Positions 23,690-36,236 of a stretch of DNA of 64,000 nucleotides are shown here, piece by piece. Source of the DNA: Saposhnikovia divaricata (lineage: Eukaryota > Streptophyta > Magnoliopsida > Apiales > Apiaceae); NCBI GenBank assembly GCA_036435485.1, contig CM071600.1:63671546-63735545 (forward strand), given 5' to 3'. Below the pieces are notes generated by a model, which saw nothing but the letters and a program-made list of their open reading frames with translations, was not told where the DNA came from and made no database searches. The position numbers were made by a program, and so were the translations under genes. Numbering within the stretch: position 1 is the stretch's first letter; every line of letters begins with the position of its first letter.

Positions 23690-24567
23690 TCAATAACCGA
23701 AGAGATCTTTTTGAGATTGAAACAACCTCATATTTCTCTCCTGCCAAATAAAATAAATTAAGGCTCCCAACACTAACTTGCTGACAATAACTACAATATT
23801 CTTCCCTGTCCATCTAGTTGCAGCATCCAAAATGAATTGACCCCAGTTCATTCCTTCCGAAATAATCACCCCTTTGCTGATAAAAAATCTTAGAATTTCA
23901 CGACAAAAAGCACACTTAAAAAACAAGTGGTCCACTGAGTCTCTCTGATCATGACATAAAGGACAGTTCACATTACCAACCGTTTGCCACACCTGCATTC
24001 TGTCTTGCGTCATTAATTTATTTTAATGGCCAATCAAAGAGTAAACGAATGCTTTGGGATTAAATTCGAGAACCAAACCAAATGATGCCAATTAACAAGA
24101 GGGTGGAACTCTCGAAAATCATTCCAAATAATATTAGAAGAAAACCTCCTCAAACTGCCATCTCTTGACACCCAGACTGCTTTATCATTCCGGGAACCAT
24201 TAACTCTAACAATTCGATCTCTTAATTCTGGACATTTATCAAGGACTGCAGAGGGCCATTTCACACAATCAGCAACTATAAAATCCTCAACTTTGTCTAA
24301 TTTAGAGAAACCCAAATTGACAATTTCTCTAGAAGAAAACCAATCACTAAGAGGTCTGTCCAAACCCCACTTGTCATGCCAAAAAAAACACTTCTTGCCA
24401 TCTCCCACTTCCATTCTAAAGAACCTCTTAAAGTCATCTCTTAAGTTCAGAATACGCTTCCAGCTAGCAGAAGCATCCCAAGGATTTTTCACCTGCCAAA
24501 AGTTTCTCCCTCGGAGCCTATAAGAATGAATCCACCGAACCCACAAAGACTGCCTATTAGTGGAAAT
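23690..24567 (-). pseudogene. Second LINE 3' module, copy 2
   Basis: Counterpart of 1000-1910. Here the module is two long frames (24034-24546 and 23690-24013). The first carries WVRWIHSYRLRGRNFW through NLIPKHSFTL. The second carries the CPLCHDQRDSVDHLFFKC zinc-binding pattern. No reverse transcriptase of this lineage precedes it. Confidence 0.78.
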
Positions 24568-24611
24568 ATTTCATTGGCACCGAACACACTACAGCAACCA
24601 ATTTTGTGCTT

Positions 24612-27600
24612 TCAAAACCAGGCCCCTATTAATTTAGCTCTATTGAGGCCTTGTTTGGCTAAGTCATCCGCCCCATCATTAACATTCCGACTAATAAGCT
24701 CAATTACAATGTTGAGCTCATTTACGAGATCCCTCAAATGATCAATTTCTAGGATCAAGTTAGAAACATATCCTTGTTTCATTTTAGTTAGTGCTTCTAC
24801 CACTGGTTGACAGTGGGAAAACAATTTGATTTTTCCACCCTTGTACTTGCTTGTAGAAATCACTTTGATTAAAAATGTAATAGCTGCTATTTCAGCCCGT
24901 AGAGGACAATTTACCTCAGATGGACCAGAAAAAATGTATATGATCCTCCCACTTTGATCTTTAATAAACCCACCAATTCCTGCTTTGGAACATTGAAAGG
25001 AGCTAGGGACAAAAGCTCCGTCAGCAAAACGGAAAATTTTTAATCCTCCAACCAGTAATAATTTCAGATTGGCTCTATATTTCTGCATGATGGAGCATTC
25101 AGGGCTTATCAACCAGCTAGAGGTCATAGAGTCATCACATACACCAGCTGCAGCACACCATTTGAGCACCCTTATTTTTATCAAATAGATTAAATCTTCA
25201 AATTTGGTTGACTATTTCTCGAAGATGATCAGATTTCTGGATATCCAAATTGACCACAGTGTAGCTGCAATTGTACTATTCCAACTCACTTTCAAAACTG
25301 ATCGACTAAATACATTCTGCCACGACCATATATTTGAGATAGAGCAGTTTCGAAACTTGTTTTCCACACCCCACCATTTAAAAATTTCCACCCACACTCT
25401 CTTTGTCCAACTGCAGTGCCAAAACAAATGGTCTTGAGTTTCGTCCGATTGTTTGCACCATTCACAAAGAGGATTTACGACACTATTTGTTATTCTTCTT
25501 AACAGGAGAGTTTTAGAAGGGAGGATTCCACTTTGAAATTTCCATAGGAAAAATAGAACTTTCGGAGGGGCTTTCACATTCCATAGGGAATTCCAATTTA
25601 CATTACTATTCTGGGAGGGAAGGGAGCTTGTAAGATATCCCTTACCATCTTTACATTTAAATTTATTACCAGATTTGCACCAGATCAACATGTCTTCACC
25701 TTGTGAGAAATTCACCCCGTTGACAATTTCATTGATTTTTAGAACTTCTTCTAATTCCCAATTTCTTAATTCTCTCAGCCATAGATCACTCACCGTGAAA
25801 TTAGGATTAACCCAAGCTTCACAGAAATCCCTGATGGACATGAACTTAAGTGAAGAAATAGAATAAATCCTACTATATACCTGACACAGTGGAATATTTT
25901 CAGACCAAATATCCTCCCAGAAAAGAGCTCCACACCCATTCTTTATCTTCCATTTGAAGTTCTCTTTTGACAAGGCATTATTAAACCCACTTTCGTTGTT
26001 GATACTAGCAATGTTGTTAACCACAAAGGAGCAATCCTTACCTCTCAAAGCTGTTTGCAGATCATCTCCTAGCTGACAATTATATTTTCCTCGAATTAGT
26101 ACATTCCAACTCCTATTTCTTTCTTCATACCATCTTGACCACCACTTAGCAAGCATTGAAATGTTCTTAGTTCTCAATGAAGATAACCCTAAGCCACCTT
26201 GTTCTTTGGGAAGACAGATACTATTCCAGTTTAACAGATGTAGTTTTTTAGCGTCTTCACCATTTTCCTTGAACTCACCCCACAGGAATTTTCTTCTGAT
26301 AACCTCCAACTTCTTGTTGACCATAGATGGAATTAAGAAAGTATTAAACCAATATGATGGGAGACTGTCAATTGCGGCTTTAAGTAAAACAGCTCTACCT
26401 GCCATGTTCAATAAATCGCATTTCCAGGAGGCCAGTTTGTTCCTGACATTGTTAATCAAAGGATCCCAAAAACAAGAGCGTTTTGGTGAAAGACCCACCG
26501 TGGTCCCAAGATAGGTCATAGGCCATTGACCAACCGAGCACTTAAGAATTTCCGCACATTGATCTACCAACTGAGTATTTGAACTGAACGAGTAAATTTT
26601 GCTTTTAGCAAAATTTATTTTTAGACCAGAAAGCATTTGGAAACAATATAGGATCCTCTTGACTGCTGCTACTGAGTTCAAATCCAGGTCAATGAAAACC
26701 ACTGTATCATCTGCAAATTGCAGATGAGTGATTTGCTCAGCTACACCATCAATCTTGATTCTATTGAACACTCTATCCTCTGCTGCATTTTTTACCATTC
26801 TACTCAAAATTTCCAATGCTAGATTGAACAGTAGGGGTGAAAGAGGGTCTCCCTGCCTTACTCCTCTTTGCGAGACAAATTCCGAAGTTGGTGAACCATT
26901 CACTAGAATTGAAGAGCGACATTACATCAAATAATTCTTTACCCAACTGATCCATTTGGCACCAAAACCCATATAATCCATCATGTCCATTAAGAAAGAC
27001 CAGTCGATTGTATCAAAAGCTTTTTCGAAATCAATTTTGAAAATAAGCCCAGAATCCTTCTTCCGTTTCAAACTATGACACACTTCATTTAGCATTAAGA
27101 TGCTATCTGCAGCCTATCTACCTTTGATGAAAGCAAACTGATTTTTTCCAATCAGTCTACCCACTACCTCTCTCAATCTATTAGCCAGTATCTTTGTGAG
27201 AAGCTTCATGGAGCAATTGATAAGGCTTATAGGCCTAAAATCAGTCACAGAGATCGGACATTCCACCTTAGGCAATAGTGAAATGAATGAGGAATTCATA
27301 CCTTTAGGAAGAGTGCCCTTTGTAGTAAATAAACTAAAGTCCTCGAATAGTTTATTTCTCAAATTTTTCCACAAAAATTTCAGACACCCCATGTTCACTC
27401 CATCCGGCCCTGGCGCTTTCTCGTCTGGGGACTCGTTGAGTGCTCTGTCTAGTTCTTCAATTTCAATCTCTCTTTCAAGCCACTCTCTATCTACCAAGTT
27501 AAGTTTATCCCCTACAAGGAGTCCAACCCTCATTTCTACAACAGGCGGTTTCCTATCGAAAAGAGCTGAATAATGATTCAAAAAAGGCACCCTTGATCTG

Positions 27601-28767
27601 AGAGGGAGAAGAGATAATCTCACCCTGCCAAAGCAGCTTCCTGATTGTGTTCCTACCTTTTCTTTTCTGAATCATTTTATGGAAAAATTTTGTGTTTTTA
27701 TCTCCTCCAGCAGCCCAGGACACTCTTGCTTTCTGCCGCAGCATAGAACCCTTCAACCCATATAGTCTTTCCAACTCTACCTTGACTTCCAGAATAGACG
27801 AGCTATTATTTTGAGAATCATCCAGTAGATTCAGTTTGTCCTCCACCAACTTTATTCTAGAATCGATATTATTTTGAGGATCAGATGACCAACTTTTAAT
27901 GAGTGATTTGAACCTTCTAATCACACTTTGAGCATTCAATCTAGATGTAACGAGATCCCCTCCAAAATGATTCTCTAAAATGGATCTCAATGTTACATCA
28001 TTAAGCCAACAATTAAAAACCTTAAATGGTTTTGGCCCCCAGTCAATAGATTCTATTTTTAAGTGAATAGGCTTATGATCCGAACTCTTTCTACACAGCG
28101 CATACAATTGCCAGTGACCATAGTCAAACCACACAGCGTTCACCAGGGCTCTATCTAATTTGCTTTTCTTACCATTGGGACCGAACCATGTAAACTTTGC
28201 ATTCTGCAAATCCAACTCTAATAAATTAATGTCCCCGATAAAATTGTTGAATGAATCAGACTCTTTCCTCCTATAACAGCAGTTTAATCTTTCCACCTCA
28301 TCTCTTATACAATTAAAATCCCCAATGAGACAAACCTTCTCATTTGAAAGCATAACCAGGACATTTTTCAAGTCACTCCACAGTTCTTCTTTGAGATTAA
28401 CATCATGAGGACCGTAGATGTTCAAGATATGAAAAAAAGTTCCATCTTCCTTGCTCTCCAATTTGTTCCACAACAAATATCTAGAACAGTGTGAGTAAGC
28501 TAATTTATAAAAATTTGTATCCCACGAAGTTAGTAGGCCCCCTGATAGCCCTGTTGCCTCCATTTCAATCCATTCATGAAAATTCACATCCCAGATTGAA
28601 TTCATCATGGGGAAAGTCCATTTACCACTCTTGGTTTCTTGTAGACATAGAACATTAATACTACTACTATTCGTAAAATCTTTCACCATTCTTCTTGAAT
28701 CACTATTACAAGATCCTCTAATATTCCATGATAGCAACGATAGGTTCTTCATATAAAATGTTAACAA
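24612..28767 (-). pseudogene. LINE ORF2, copy 2
   Basis: Endonuclease, RT, zinc-binding and RNase H domains as in copy 1. RT shows FRPISLINC, GVRQGDPLSPLLF and the catalytic FADD (LQFADDTVVFID, near 26720). Lesions: the frameshift near 27545 shared with copy 1, a stop near 27114-27120 followed by a gap in the open frame to 26903, and a CAG-to-TAG stop near 25212 that copy 1 lacks. The RNase H part (24612-25184) is intact. Confidence 0.9.
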
Positions 28768-28790
28768 GAAATTACCACAACTGAAAAACT

Positions 28791-29345
28791 CTACAAAACC
28801 CCTTCTTCTAGCCCCTTTGCCAGAGCTGACACACTGTCTTTCCTTCCGTTAGGTAGCCCTATACCTAAACCAATGGCTGTATCTATGATTTTGACAGCTT
28901 CCTCCTCACTTCTCTTACCAGAAATAATATTGACTACTGCTCCACTAAACACCCTTTTACAGAAGTGACCTCTTCTCTTCACGTTACCCCCTCTCAATAA
29001 TTTCCTCCCTATATTCAAGCCAAATGGATTTTTCGAGCTCTTACCCTTCTTCCTAGGCCTACCTCTGCCCCGCCCCATCTCAAGTTTACCCAAATTCTGA
29101 CAAATAGTATCATGAGATTGAACAAAAAATTGAGGGCGCTCATCTGAATCCTCCAAATCCAACTTATTACCCTTGACTTGAAGAAGATCTTCATTATTAC
29201 TAATATTCAAAGATTCAGAATCAAACTCAGAACTCACCTCACCCCTACCAATCACAATTTCCTTATGGGTTGAAGGACAATTAGTTTCTTTCGCTCCTTC
29301 AATAGTTATAGTCATCTCTTTAGTATCAATTATATTATACCTGGA
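28791..29345 (-). pseudogene. LINE ORF1 C-terminal fragment, copy 2
   Basis: One open frame of about 180 codons with an acidic region then GRGRGRPRKKGKSSK, ending EEGVL and stop 24 bases before ORF2. It is 5'-truncated, because the start of the open frame lies in the gag/LINE junction. It lacks the two-base deletion of copy 1. Confidence 0.6.
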
Positions 29346-29387
29346 AGTGTAATGGCGAGAGCAACGGAGAAGGGTGAATCTCAAAAG

Positions 29388-29763
29388 TCAAATTCCCATA
29401 AGGAAAGAGTCTCAGCTTCACAGCATCATCTGAAACACCATTGAACTTGAAAGTGTCACAAATTTTGATGAAATTCCGAATGTGCATATTAGGGTCCTCA
29501 GTTGCACCACCCCCAAACTGCACTGTGTTCTGTACCATTTGGATAGTGCCAGGCTTGATCTCAAAAGTATTTGTTGCGATAGCTGGCCTGATGATAATTG
29601 ACTGTATATCATTTATCCTTGGCTGCGAATAATCCATAAGTGCTCTTGGTGGAACCGGTGAAATAGGATCTCCCATTGTAACAGTTGGTTCAACTTCTTC
29701 CTCTAGTAAATCTATCTCTTCCTTCCTTTCTAGTTCCGTTTTGGTTTGAGATCGTGTTCGCAT
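29388..29763 (-). pseudogene. Athila-like gag, N-terminal fragment, copy 2
   Basis: Near-identical to 6730-7106: MRTRSQTK start, gag core up to LRLFPYG, then the LINE junction. The remainder of gag is absent. Confidence 0.8.
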
Positions 29764-29887
29764 GCACGTTCAAGTACCTGAAAAATGAAGGACAAGAAGA
29801 CACGAGATAGGGAAGTAAAACGAATCAAGTCAATAATCTATAACGACCACTGATGACAAGCACATAAACTACAATTAACACCGAAGT

Positions 29888-29904
29888 CCCCGGCAGCGAC
29901 GCCA
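29888..29904 (-). other. Primer binding site, copy 2
   Basis: Minus strand TGGCGTCGCTGCCGGGG, identical to copy 1 at 7231-7247. Confidence 0.8.
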
Positions 29905-29910
29905 AAAACT

Positions 29911-31456
29911 TGTTGACTCGTAAACACGCAAGTATACGCAATCACAAATTGCAAGTGAGAAGTAAGATTCGTTCCGCAGAGACTAGGTGTAATGCCAATT
30001 TTAGTACTTATGCAACAGTGTATGGTTACTTCTTAATGCTTGATCAATTATCAAATTTGGGTTTTTAATTAAACTATCTTAATTAACTAAGCGAGAATAA
30101 ATTAACAATTAAGAGTTCTTATATATGAGAAAACATGGGATTCCAATTTCATCGAAACTTCAATAAATGTTGACACATTAAATCGACACAGGTGATAAAC
30201 ATGATAATTAATCAGATAACACGACAATAATACGAGCTACCTTTCAGTACACTCGTATCAAACCAATTGATATCCACAAGAGATAGAAATCAAGAGGACA
30301 CCAAATTATATTCAGATCATATATGTCTATACAATCTGGAAACGCAATTGGTTTAAGCACAAGTTATCTTTTACAATTACAAGAGGCAATATGAATTGGG
30401 TAAAGACATACTACTAATCATGAATAACAATTAATTCATGAACCCATGCTAATATGGCATATTCTCAACCCTAGAATCCACTTTCGCAATCATCAAGGAT
30501 TAATAAATTAGATGCTAGCTACACATCTATCAATTAAACCAAACCATATTAGATTATCACAATTAAATCACCCAACATCGATCACATGTCAAACACAATA
30601 ATTATGAAATCGAATCCACTGGAACCCCGTGATAGTGATTAGTTCATAATTAAACTTATCACCATCATGGGTTCTAAAGAAAACATGGATCTAAAAACAA
30701 TTAATAAAAGAAGAGAAATGAGATAGAAATAAATCCCCAAATTGTAGAAGAGAAATATAAAAGATGAAATCACTTAGGCCTCCTTGCTTGTCACGAGCTT
30801 GAAGAACCCTCAAAATTGTTTCAAGAATAATAACGTTGATAGATGATAATGAACTCCTAATGATAGATGATAAAAAGAAACTCTAACTGATGATCCATAT
30901 GTGTTTTGGTCTAACATAATACATATAAAGATGCCCTAATAAAAGAGGCCCAAACAATTGACCCGGTTAAAAGAATAAAAGTCTGCCAAGCCAAGCTGCT
31001 CGAGCGCTGTAGCGCCCAAATGGAGCGCTGCAGCGCCTCCTGATCCCTGGAAAATGCTACTCCACAGCGCTGTAGCACCTGAAATTGAGCTGTAGCGCTT
31101 CTTGTCTCCTGGAAGCTTACGGATGCTGCGCTACAACCCTTGGAGAAGCGCCATAGCGCCTGCTAGGTCCTGGGATAGCCCAACCGCTGCGCTGTAGCGC
31201 TCAAAACTCGTGCTGCTGCGCCCTTGCTCCCCTGGACAGCCTCACATTCTTCTTGACTTATTTCCCACTCCGCATTTCTTCCACAGCTGCCGTCTTCACT
31301 CATCAACACACACCACCATTAACTCGATTTAGCTCCATAACGCCTTCAACTCAACAACCTACACAAGTTACACAAAAACATATCAAACTACAACGAAACT
31401 CGAGAACTTGCAAACGTTTTAAGTCCAAACGGAAGGTAAATAGTGGATATAAAATC
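29911..31456 (-). repeat. Athila-like LTR, copy 2, lacking the last 9 bp
   Basis: Counterpart of 7254-8808, with its GC-rich word cluster at about 30995-31230. No polypurine tract follows. The terminal TGATAAGTG is replaced by unrelated sequence. Confidence 0.85.
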
Positions 31457-32095
31457 TGGTTCGTGAAGTGAAGATTCGTAACCGGCACGAGATTACAGCG
31501 GTCCGGGCTCGGGCCGGGCTCGGCTCGTTGAAAGCTAGCACGGAACCGGCTCGCGATTATCAACGTGCGTGCCGTGCCGGGCTGTTCGGCGTGCCGGGCT
31601 TCGGGCTTCTGTATTATTGTCCATCATTATGTATGTTTTTAAACGAGTTCCACTAGGACCACTACTATTCCACTACCCTTGATTCGTGTGTGCTGTCCAG
31701 AATGACTATTAAATAACTATTAGTTTATTACTTAGTACTTTAGCTTAATACAGTAGAAGTGTTTATGGTTCGCATAAAGACAGACTATGCCCCTCATGTG
31801 TAGACAAAGGCTAGTGGGAGTTGTTTCACCATGTTCATGTGTAGTTAATATATGGATACAATTATACAGATGTGTAGTTAATATATGGAAACAGATGCGT
31901 GCCGTGCGGGCCGGTTTGGGCCGGGCCAGTTCCGGTCCCGGTTTTGCAATCCTGAACCCGTATTCGGACCGAATGTTTTAGCGGGTTCGTGCCGGTTCGG
32001 GCCGGTTCACAACGGACCGAATTAAAACGGTTAAAAAATCGGGCCGGTCATGAGCGGTCCGGTCTGAACCGCACTAATGGCCGGCTCTAAGCAAC
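31457..32095. mobile_element. GC-rich hAT-like non-autonomous element (tentative)
   Basis: Two GC-rich stretches (about 31490-31610 and 31900-32095) full of words like CCGGGC, GGGCCGG, GCCGGTTCGG and CGGTCCGG flank an AT-rich centre. This resembles subterminal repeat arrays of Ac-like hAT elements. The right edge reads CCGGCTCTA. No matching left terminus or 8-bp target duplication was found, so the class is uncertain. No transposase is present. Confidence 0.4.
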
Positions 32096-32448
32096 ACCCA
32101 TTAAAGGGTACTAAAACTCTCACTAAGAAAAGAAATTTATTTGAAAAACAAATAAAAATAAGAAGATATAATAAAAAGGGTGCTTATCATCAACTGTTTT
32201 GGTTTATGATAATTATATGAATAAATTTTAACGAAATGTAATGTTCGAAGTAAGGAATTATTTTCATTCAAAAAATTTTACCATCTAATTGATCGGCTTG
32301 TAGAGATGTCTTGGAATCTTCTTCTTGTTATATTATGAAATTTCTTCATTTGATTCTCAACTTATTAAATTTCGTACTATCTAGCATAAAATTTCATTCC
32401 ATATAAATTAAACATGAATTCATAATTTAGAATATACTACCTTAAAAC
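32096..32448. other. AT-rich non-coding DNA
   Basis: No open frame, repeat boundary or RNA gene recognised. Confidence 0.5.
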
Positions 32449-33846
32449 TTGTGCGATGCACGGATTTCTTTTAATATTATATGATTTTTTTTTATTAATT
32501 TGAATTAATTTTTTTAATTAATTTAAGCCCGAGGCTTAAATTTTTAAATGAGATGATTTGATAATAATCATATAAACGTTATCCGTGATGATTCTAGGAA
32601 ATGAGGAATTTTAGTTAAAAAATATTGAAAAGATGATAAATTTTAGTTGAAAAAGGTAATCGGTTAATTATAAATAATTATAAAATTATTATTTAATTTT
32701 AACAAATAGAATGCCCGTGATTTAATTGGAAAAAGAGAGATCTTAGTTAGAAAAAATTAAAAAAAAAACATATTTTAGGTGAAAAAGGTAATGGATTAGT
32801 TTATAGTAATTACAATTTAATTATGTTATTTTACTAAATAAAATTTCTCGTAATGTTTTTAGAAAATGAGAAATTAATGTTGCCCGTCATATTTTTAGAA
32901 AAATAGGGATTTTAGTTAGAATATATGGAAAAGATGATACGTTTCAGCTAAAAAAGTTAACTGGTTAATTATTAATATTATGATATTGTTATTTTATTTT
33001 ATTAAATAGAACCACCCGTGATCTAATTGAAAAAGAGAGATTTTAATTAGAGAAAATAAAAAAGGTAATGTGAAAATTAAAAATGTGACATGTTTTAGCT
33101 GAAAAGGTAATTGATTAGTTTATAGTAATTATAATTTAATTTATGTTATTTCACTAAATTAAATTGATCGTAGTGTATTTAAAAAGTGAGAAATTAATGT
33201 TGTCCGTGATATTTCTAGGAAAATGGAATTTTAATTATGAAATATTGAAAAGATGATACGATTTAACTGAAAAAAGTAATCGGTAATTATTAGTATTATA
33301 ATATTACTATTTTATTTTATTAAATAGAACCACTCTTGATATAATTGGAAAAGGAGATATTTTAGTTACAGAAAAGAGAAAAGGTAACGTGTTGTGGTTG
33401 AAAAGGGTAATTAATTAGTTAATAGTAATTATAATTATAATATAATTATGTTATTTTATTAAACAAAATTGCTTGTAGTGTTTTTAAGAAAAGAAAAATT
33501 TTAGTTAGATAAAATATAAAAGATATTGTGATTTACCTGAAAAAAGAAATTAATTAGTTAGTGAAAAAGGAAATTAATTAGTTAGTGAAAAATAGAAAAG
33601 ATAATATGTTTAACCTGAAAAGAAAATTGATTAGTTATTAAGAGGGATTTATATGTAATTAAATAAGGGTAAATAAGTAAAATCAATAGTGAAAAATAGG
33701 AAAGATAATATGTTTAACCTGAAAAGAAAATTGATTAGTTAGTAAGAGGGATTTATATGTAATTAAGTAAGGGTAAATAAGTAAAATCAATATGTACCGT
33801 ACCAACCAAAATTTTAATGTTTCAGCTTTTATATAATAGTATACAT
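32449..33846 (-). repeat. Degenerate tandem repeat, possibly a decayed Helitron
   Basis: Roughly 300-bp units repeat with decay. AAAAGATGATA occurs near 32630, 32930 and 33247, and TAAATAGAA near 32705, 33003 and 33321. On the minus strand the right edge reads TATACTATTATATAAAAGC, like Helitron 5' ends. The left edge has a GTGCGATGCAC hairpin, but a GTAGT instead of CTRRT. Hence only a tentative Helitron assignment. Confidence 0.4.
33584..33791 (+). repeat. Tandem duplication, 2 x 104 bp
   Basis: Units 33584-33687 and 33688-33791 begin AGTGAAAAATAG and end GTAAAATCAAT. They differ at a few bases, so this is a recent tandem duplication. Confidence 0.85.
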
Positions 33847-34593
33847 CTGAATAAAATATGTTCATTTATATTTATGTTCATAATCTTCACCAAATGTCAA
33901 GATATGGGCCTCATGTAAAAAATCTGAAAGAGTGGATCACATTGATTATAGTGACATGGATCAAATGACGGCCACTACAAAAATATCCAAATTACAAAAA
34001 CACAGCCAGAAATTGTGTTTCATTCCGGGGACACAGGAATACAGGCCCATAGAGGTCGTTGTAATGGAACCATCTTAGGATAATTGGACTGTTTGAGCGT
34101 GTTTATTATTTTATTATTTACAAAATACAAATTTGTAAGTGGAAATAAATTTCAGATATACAAAACAAACAATTTCAAGTGAAGATTAATAGTATATAAT
34201 TAATATATTAAGTATTAAGGTTGCGAGATATTGTTAGGCTGAAACTTGCATGAGATGTAGACAATTTTTGTTGATACTCATATTTCAATCAGTCAAAAAT
34301 TTATTGTGGATCTATAAATAATTTTGATGCTATAAATATATCGGAGGAAGCACATCAATTATGTTTGCAATGATTTACAATAATCGATATTTTTTTTATG
34401 TCAGAATAATATGAACATGTTATTAATTGGCTAATAAATTAATTAGTAAAAGAGAAAAATTATTGAGTATACACTTCAATCTTCATAGTATAAAATTGCC
34501 AAATTCAATAATATCAATAGTGTCTGTGAAACATGTTATTCTTGCAATCAACAGAACGTGCTTAACCATTGATTCTATTTCCTTTTAAAACTA
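33847..34593. other. AT-rich non-coding DNA
   Basis: No gene. A lone CACTACAAAAA at 33973 resembles a CACTA-transposon end, but no partner terminus was found. Confidence 0.4.
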
Positions 34594-34846
34594 CTCCCAT
34601 CCTCCCATTATTTTTCTTTTATTTTGAATTTTCAAAATTGAATTTATCAATTTTGATCAATAAATTAAATATATTATATAATAATATCTATTTTTAAAAA
34701 AAATATCATAGTAAAAATTGAGTACTCTATTTATGAACCAATTTAAAATTTTGTAAAATCATAAATAACTTTTTTTTATATTGTTAATCAAAATTAGAAA
34801 ATTTTTACTTTGAAATATCAAATTAAATATTTATGAGACCAAGGAG
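34594..34846. mobile_element. Stowaway-like MITE, degenerate (253 bp)
   Basis: Flanked by TA (34592-34593 and 34847-34848). The left end is CTCCCATCCTCCCATT and the right end is TTATGAGACCAAGGAG. The inverted termini fit the Stowaway CTCCCTCCGTCCC type with several mismatches. The interior is AT-rich and non-coding. Confidence 0.6.
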
Positions 34847-35353
34847 TAACCAATAAGGATAACGACCATTGTGCTAATTACATAGTTAACCCTCCGACTT
34901 TAATAAAAATGATAATAATTAATAACCCTCCAGTTGATTCTCCTTATAATTTTTTTTATAGAAGTACCTAAGTAATCATTAAGATATGATGAATAGGAGT
35001 AATTATCTATAGAATATTTAATCGGTAATTGCCGTTGTTAGTCTCTATACATTGATGATATTTCATTAGCCATATATGGAATAGATTTTATGAATTAAGT
35101 TTCGATTTTTTTTGTCAGGAAATCAATTTTCGATTTAATTTATCATAAATTGGTATAAAATTAATGCGATTTATCCCGTTAGATTAGATTCGTCCAATTG
35201 AAAACATTGTACTCCGAGGGGAAAAAGACTTTTGGACCTTTACTAGCAAAATTAAAAAATTGTAAATTTATACGCGTATATTAAACCTCCTCAATCAAAC
35301 ATACCACATGGTATGTTTGATGTTGAACTCACCGTATTAAACGCCATGATTAA
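34847..35353. other. AT-rich non-coding DNA with a perfect 28-bp palindrome
   Basis: No gene. 35294-35321 is a perfect inverted repeat with 13-base arms (ATCAAACATACCA and its complement) around CA. Confidence 0.6.
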
Positions 35354-35850
35354 GTGGGTGTTTGGGTATCTTAAAATGAATAACTTATGGTTTATAAGTA
35401 CTTATGTCATATAAGTGATAAGTAGAGCAAAGATTATAAGTCAGTAAAGTGTTTGGTAAATCAGAACTTATAATCAGTAGACTGTTTGGGTAAATCAGAA
35501 CTTATAAGTTAACTTTTTTTTATAATTTTCAAAATATTTGTTTTTTTATATATAACAATGGATGTCAATGGATAGATCTCGATGAGTAGATAAATTTGAG
35601 ATATACATATCAATTTTCTAATGAACGGGTCAAAAGATATATGATTTTGAAGATTTGAAGGATATTATATATTGCGTGTATCGAGAAATAAGTTATAAGT
35701 ATAAGTTGAATGTTAGGATTTTCTAACATTCAACTTATCAACATATAAGTCATAAGTTGAGTTAAAACTTATTTTGGCAAACACCTCCCATAAGAACTTA
35801 TGGACTTATAAGTCATAAGTTCCTTCAAATAAGCTAAAACAAACAGGCCC
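35354..35850. mobile_element. Tourist/PIF-like MITE (497 bp)
   Basis: TAA on both sides (35351-35353 and 35851-35853). Termini GTGGGTGTTTG and, inverted, GGGCCTGTTTG match at 8 of 11 positions. The interior is rich in CTTATAAGT-type words and contains a 16-bp-stem hairpin at 35701-35738. There is no coding capacity. Confidence 0.6.
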
Positions 35851-35853
35851 TAA

Positions 35854-36236
35854 AATCCACTAAGATCTTCAAAGATCAATGGCATTGAGGTCTTCCTTAC
35901 CCCCATACATCGGTAATAGATATGGATACAGTCTTACTGATATGCTTGTGTAGTTGTGTGTATTAGTGTTATGTGTACGTCTTTAAAAATGTCGGCCTTT
36001 AACAGTGTTTTAGATGGTGCATAGTTCCCCACATTTGTAACTCATTTCATCGACCATTATAAATTGTTAAACCTGGCATTTTTAATTAGGAGTAGTACTC
36101 TTTTTTTACTATCGTTCTATCTTATGCTATTTCCAACCTTATAGATATGAAAACATACATACATATGTGAGCACCTATTTAACTACCTCATACAAGTCTA
36201 GCCAGTGGCGGATGCAGAAATATTTGCCAAAGATTA
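35854..36236. other. Upstream region of Aux/IAA gene
   Basis: Non-coding. A CAGTGGCGGATGCAGAAAT sequence at 36204-36222 resembles a common plant hAT terminal repeat and lies only about 15 bases before the presumed start codon. No clear auxin-response TGTCTC pair or TATA box was recognised with confidence. Confidence 0.4.

Larger units (their letters stand above)
23243..29360 (-). mobile_element. L1-type LINE, copy 2, 5'-truncated and chimeric
   Basis: Same structure as copy 1, with a 10-base poly(A) seen as T at 23243-23252. Its reading frames are better preserved: the endonuclease and the 5' part of ORF2 are one open frame (27553-28767), and RT through the zinc-binding domain is another (25212-26903). 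Confidence 0.9.
22661..31456. repeat. Duplicated block, copy 2
   Basis: Second copy of 1-8808, same orientation. Its right end stops 9 bases short of the complete LTR terminus: copy 1 continues CACTTATCA, copy 2 switches to GC-rich unrelated DNA. The recognised homology starts 8 bases after the Helitron end, but the true left edge cannot be placed because copy 1 runs off the window. Confidence 0.9.

Noticed and set aside
33973..33983. CACTA transposon end
   Set aside because: A single short motif without a partner terminus or 3-bp duplication.
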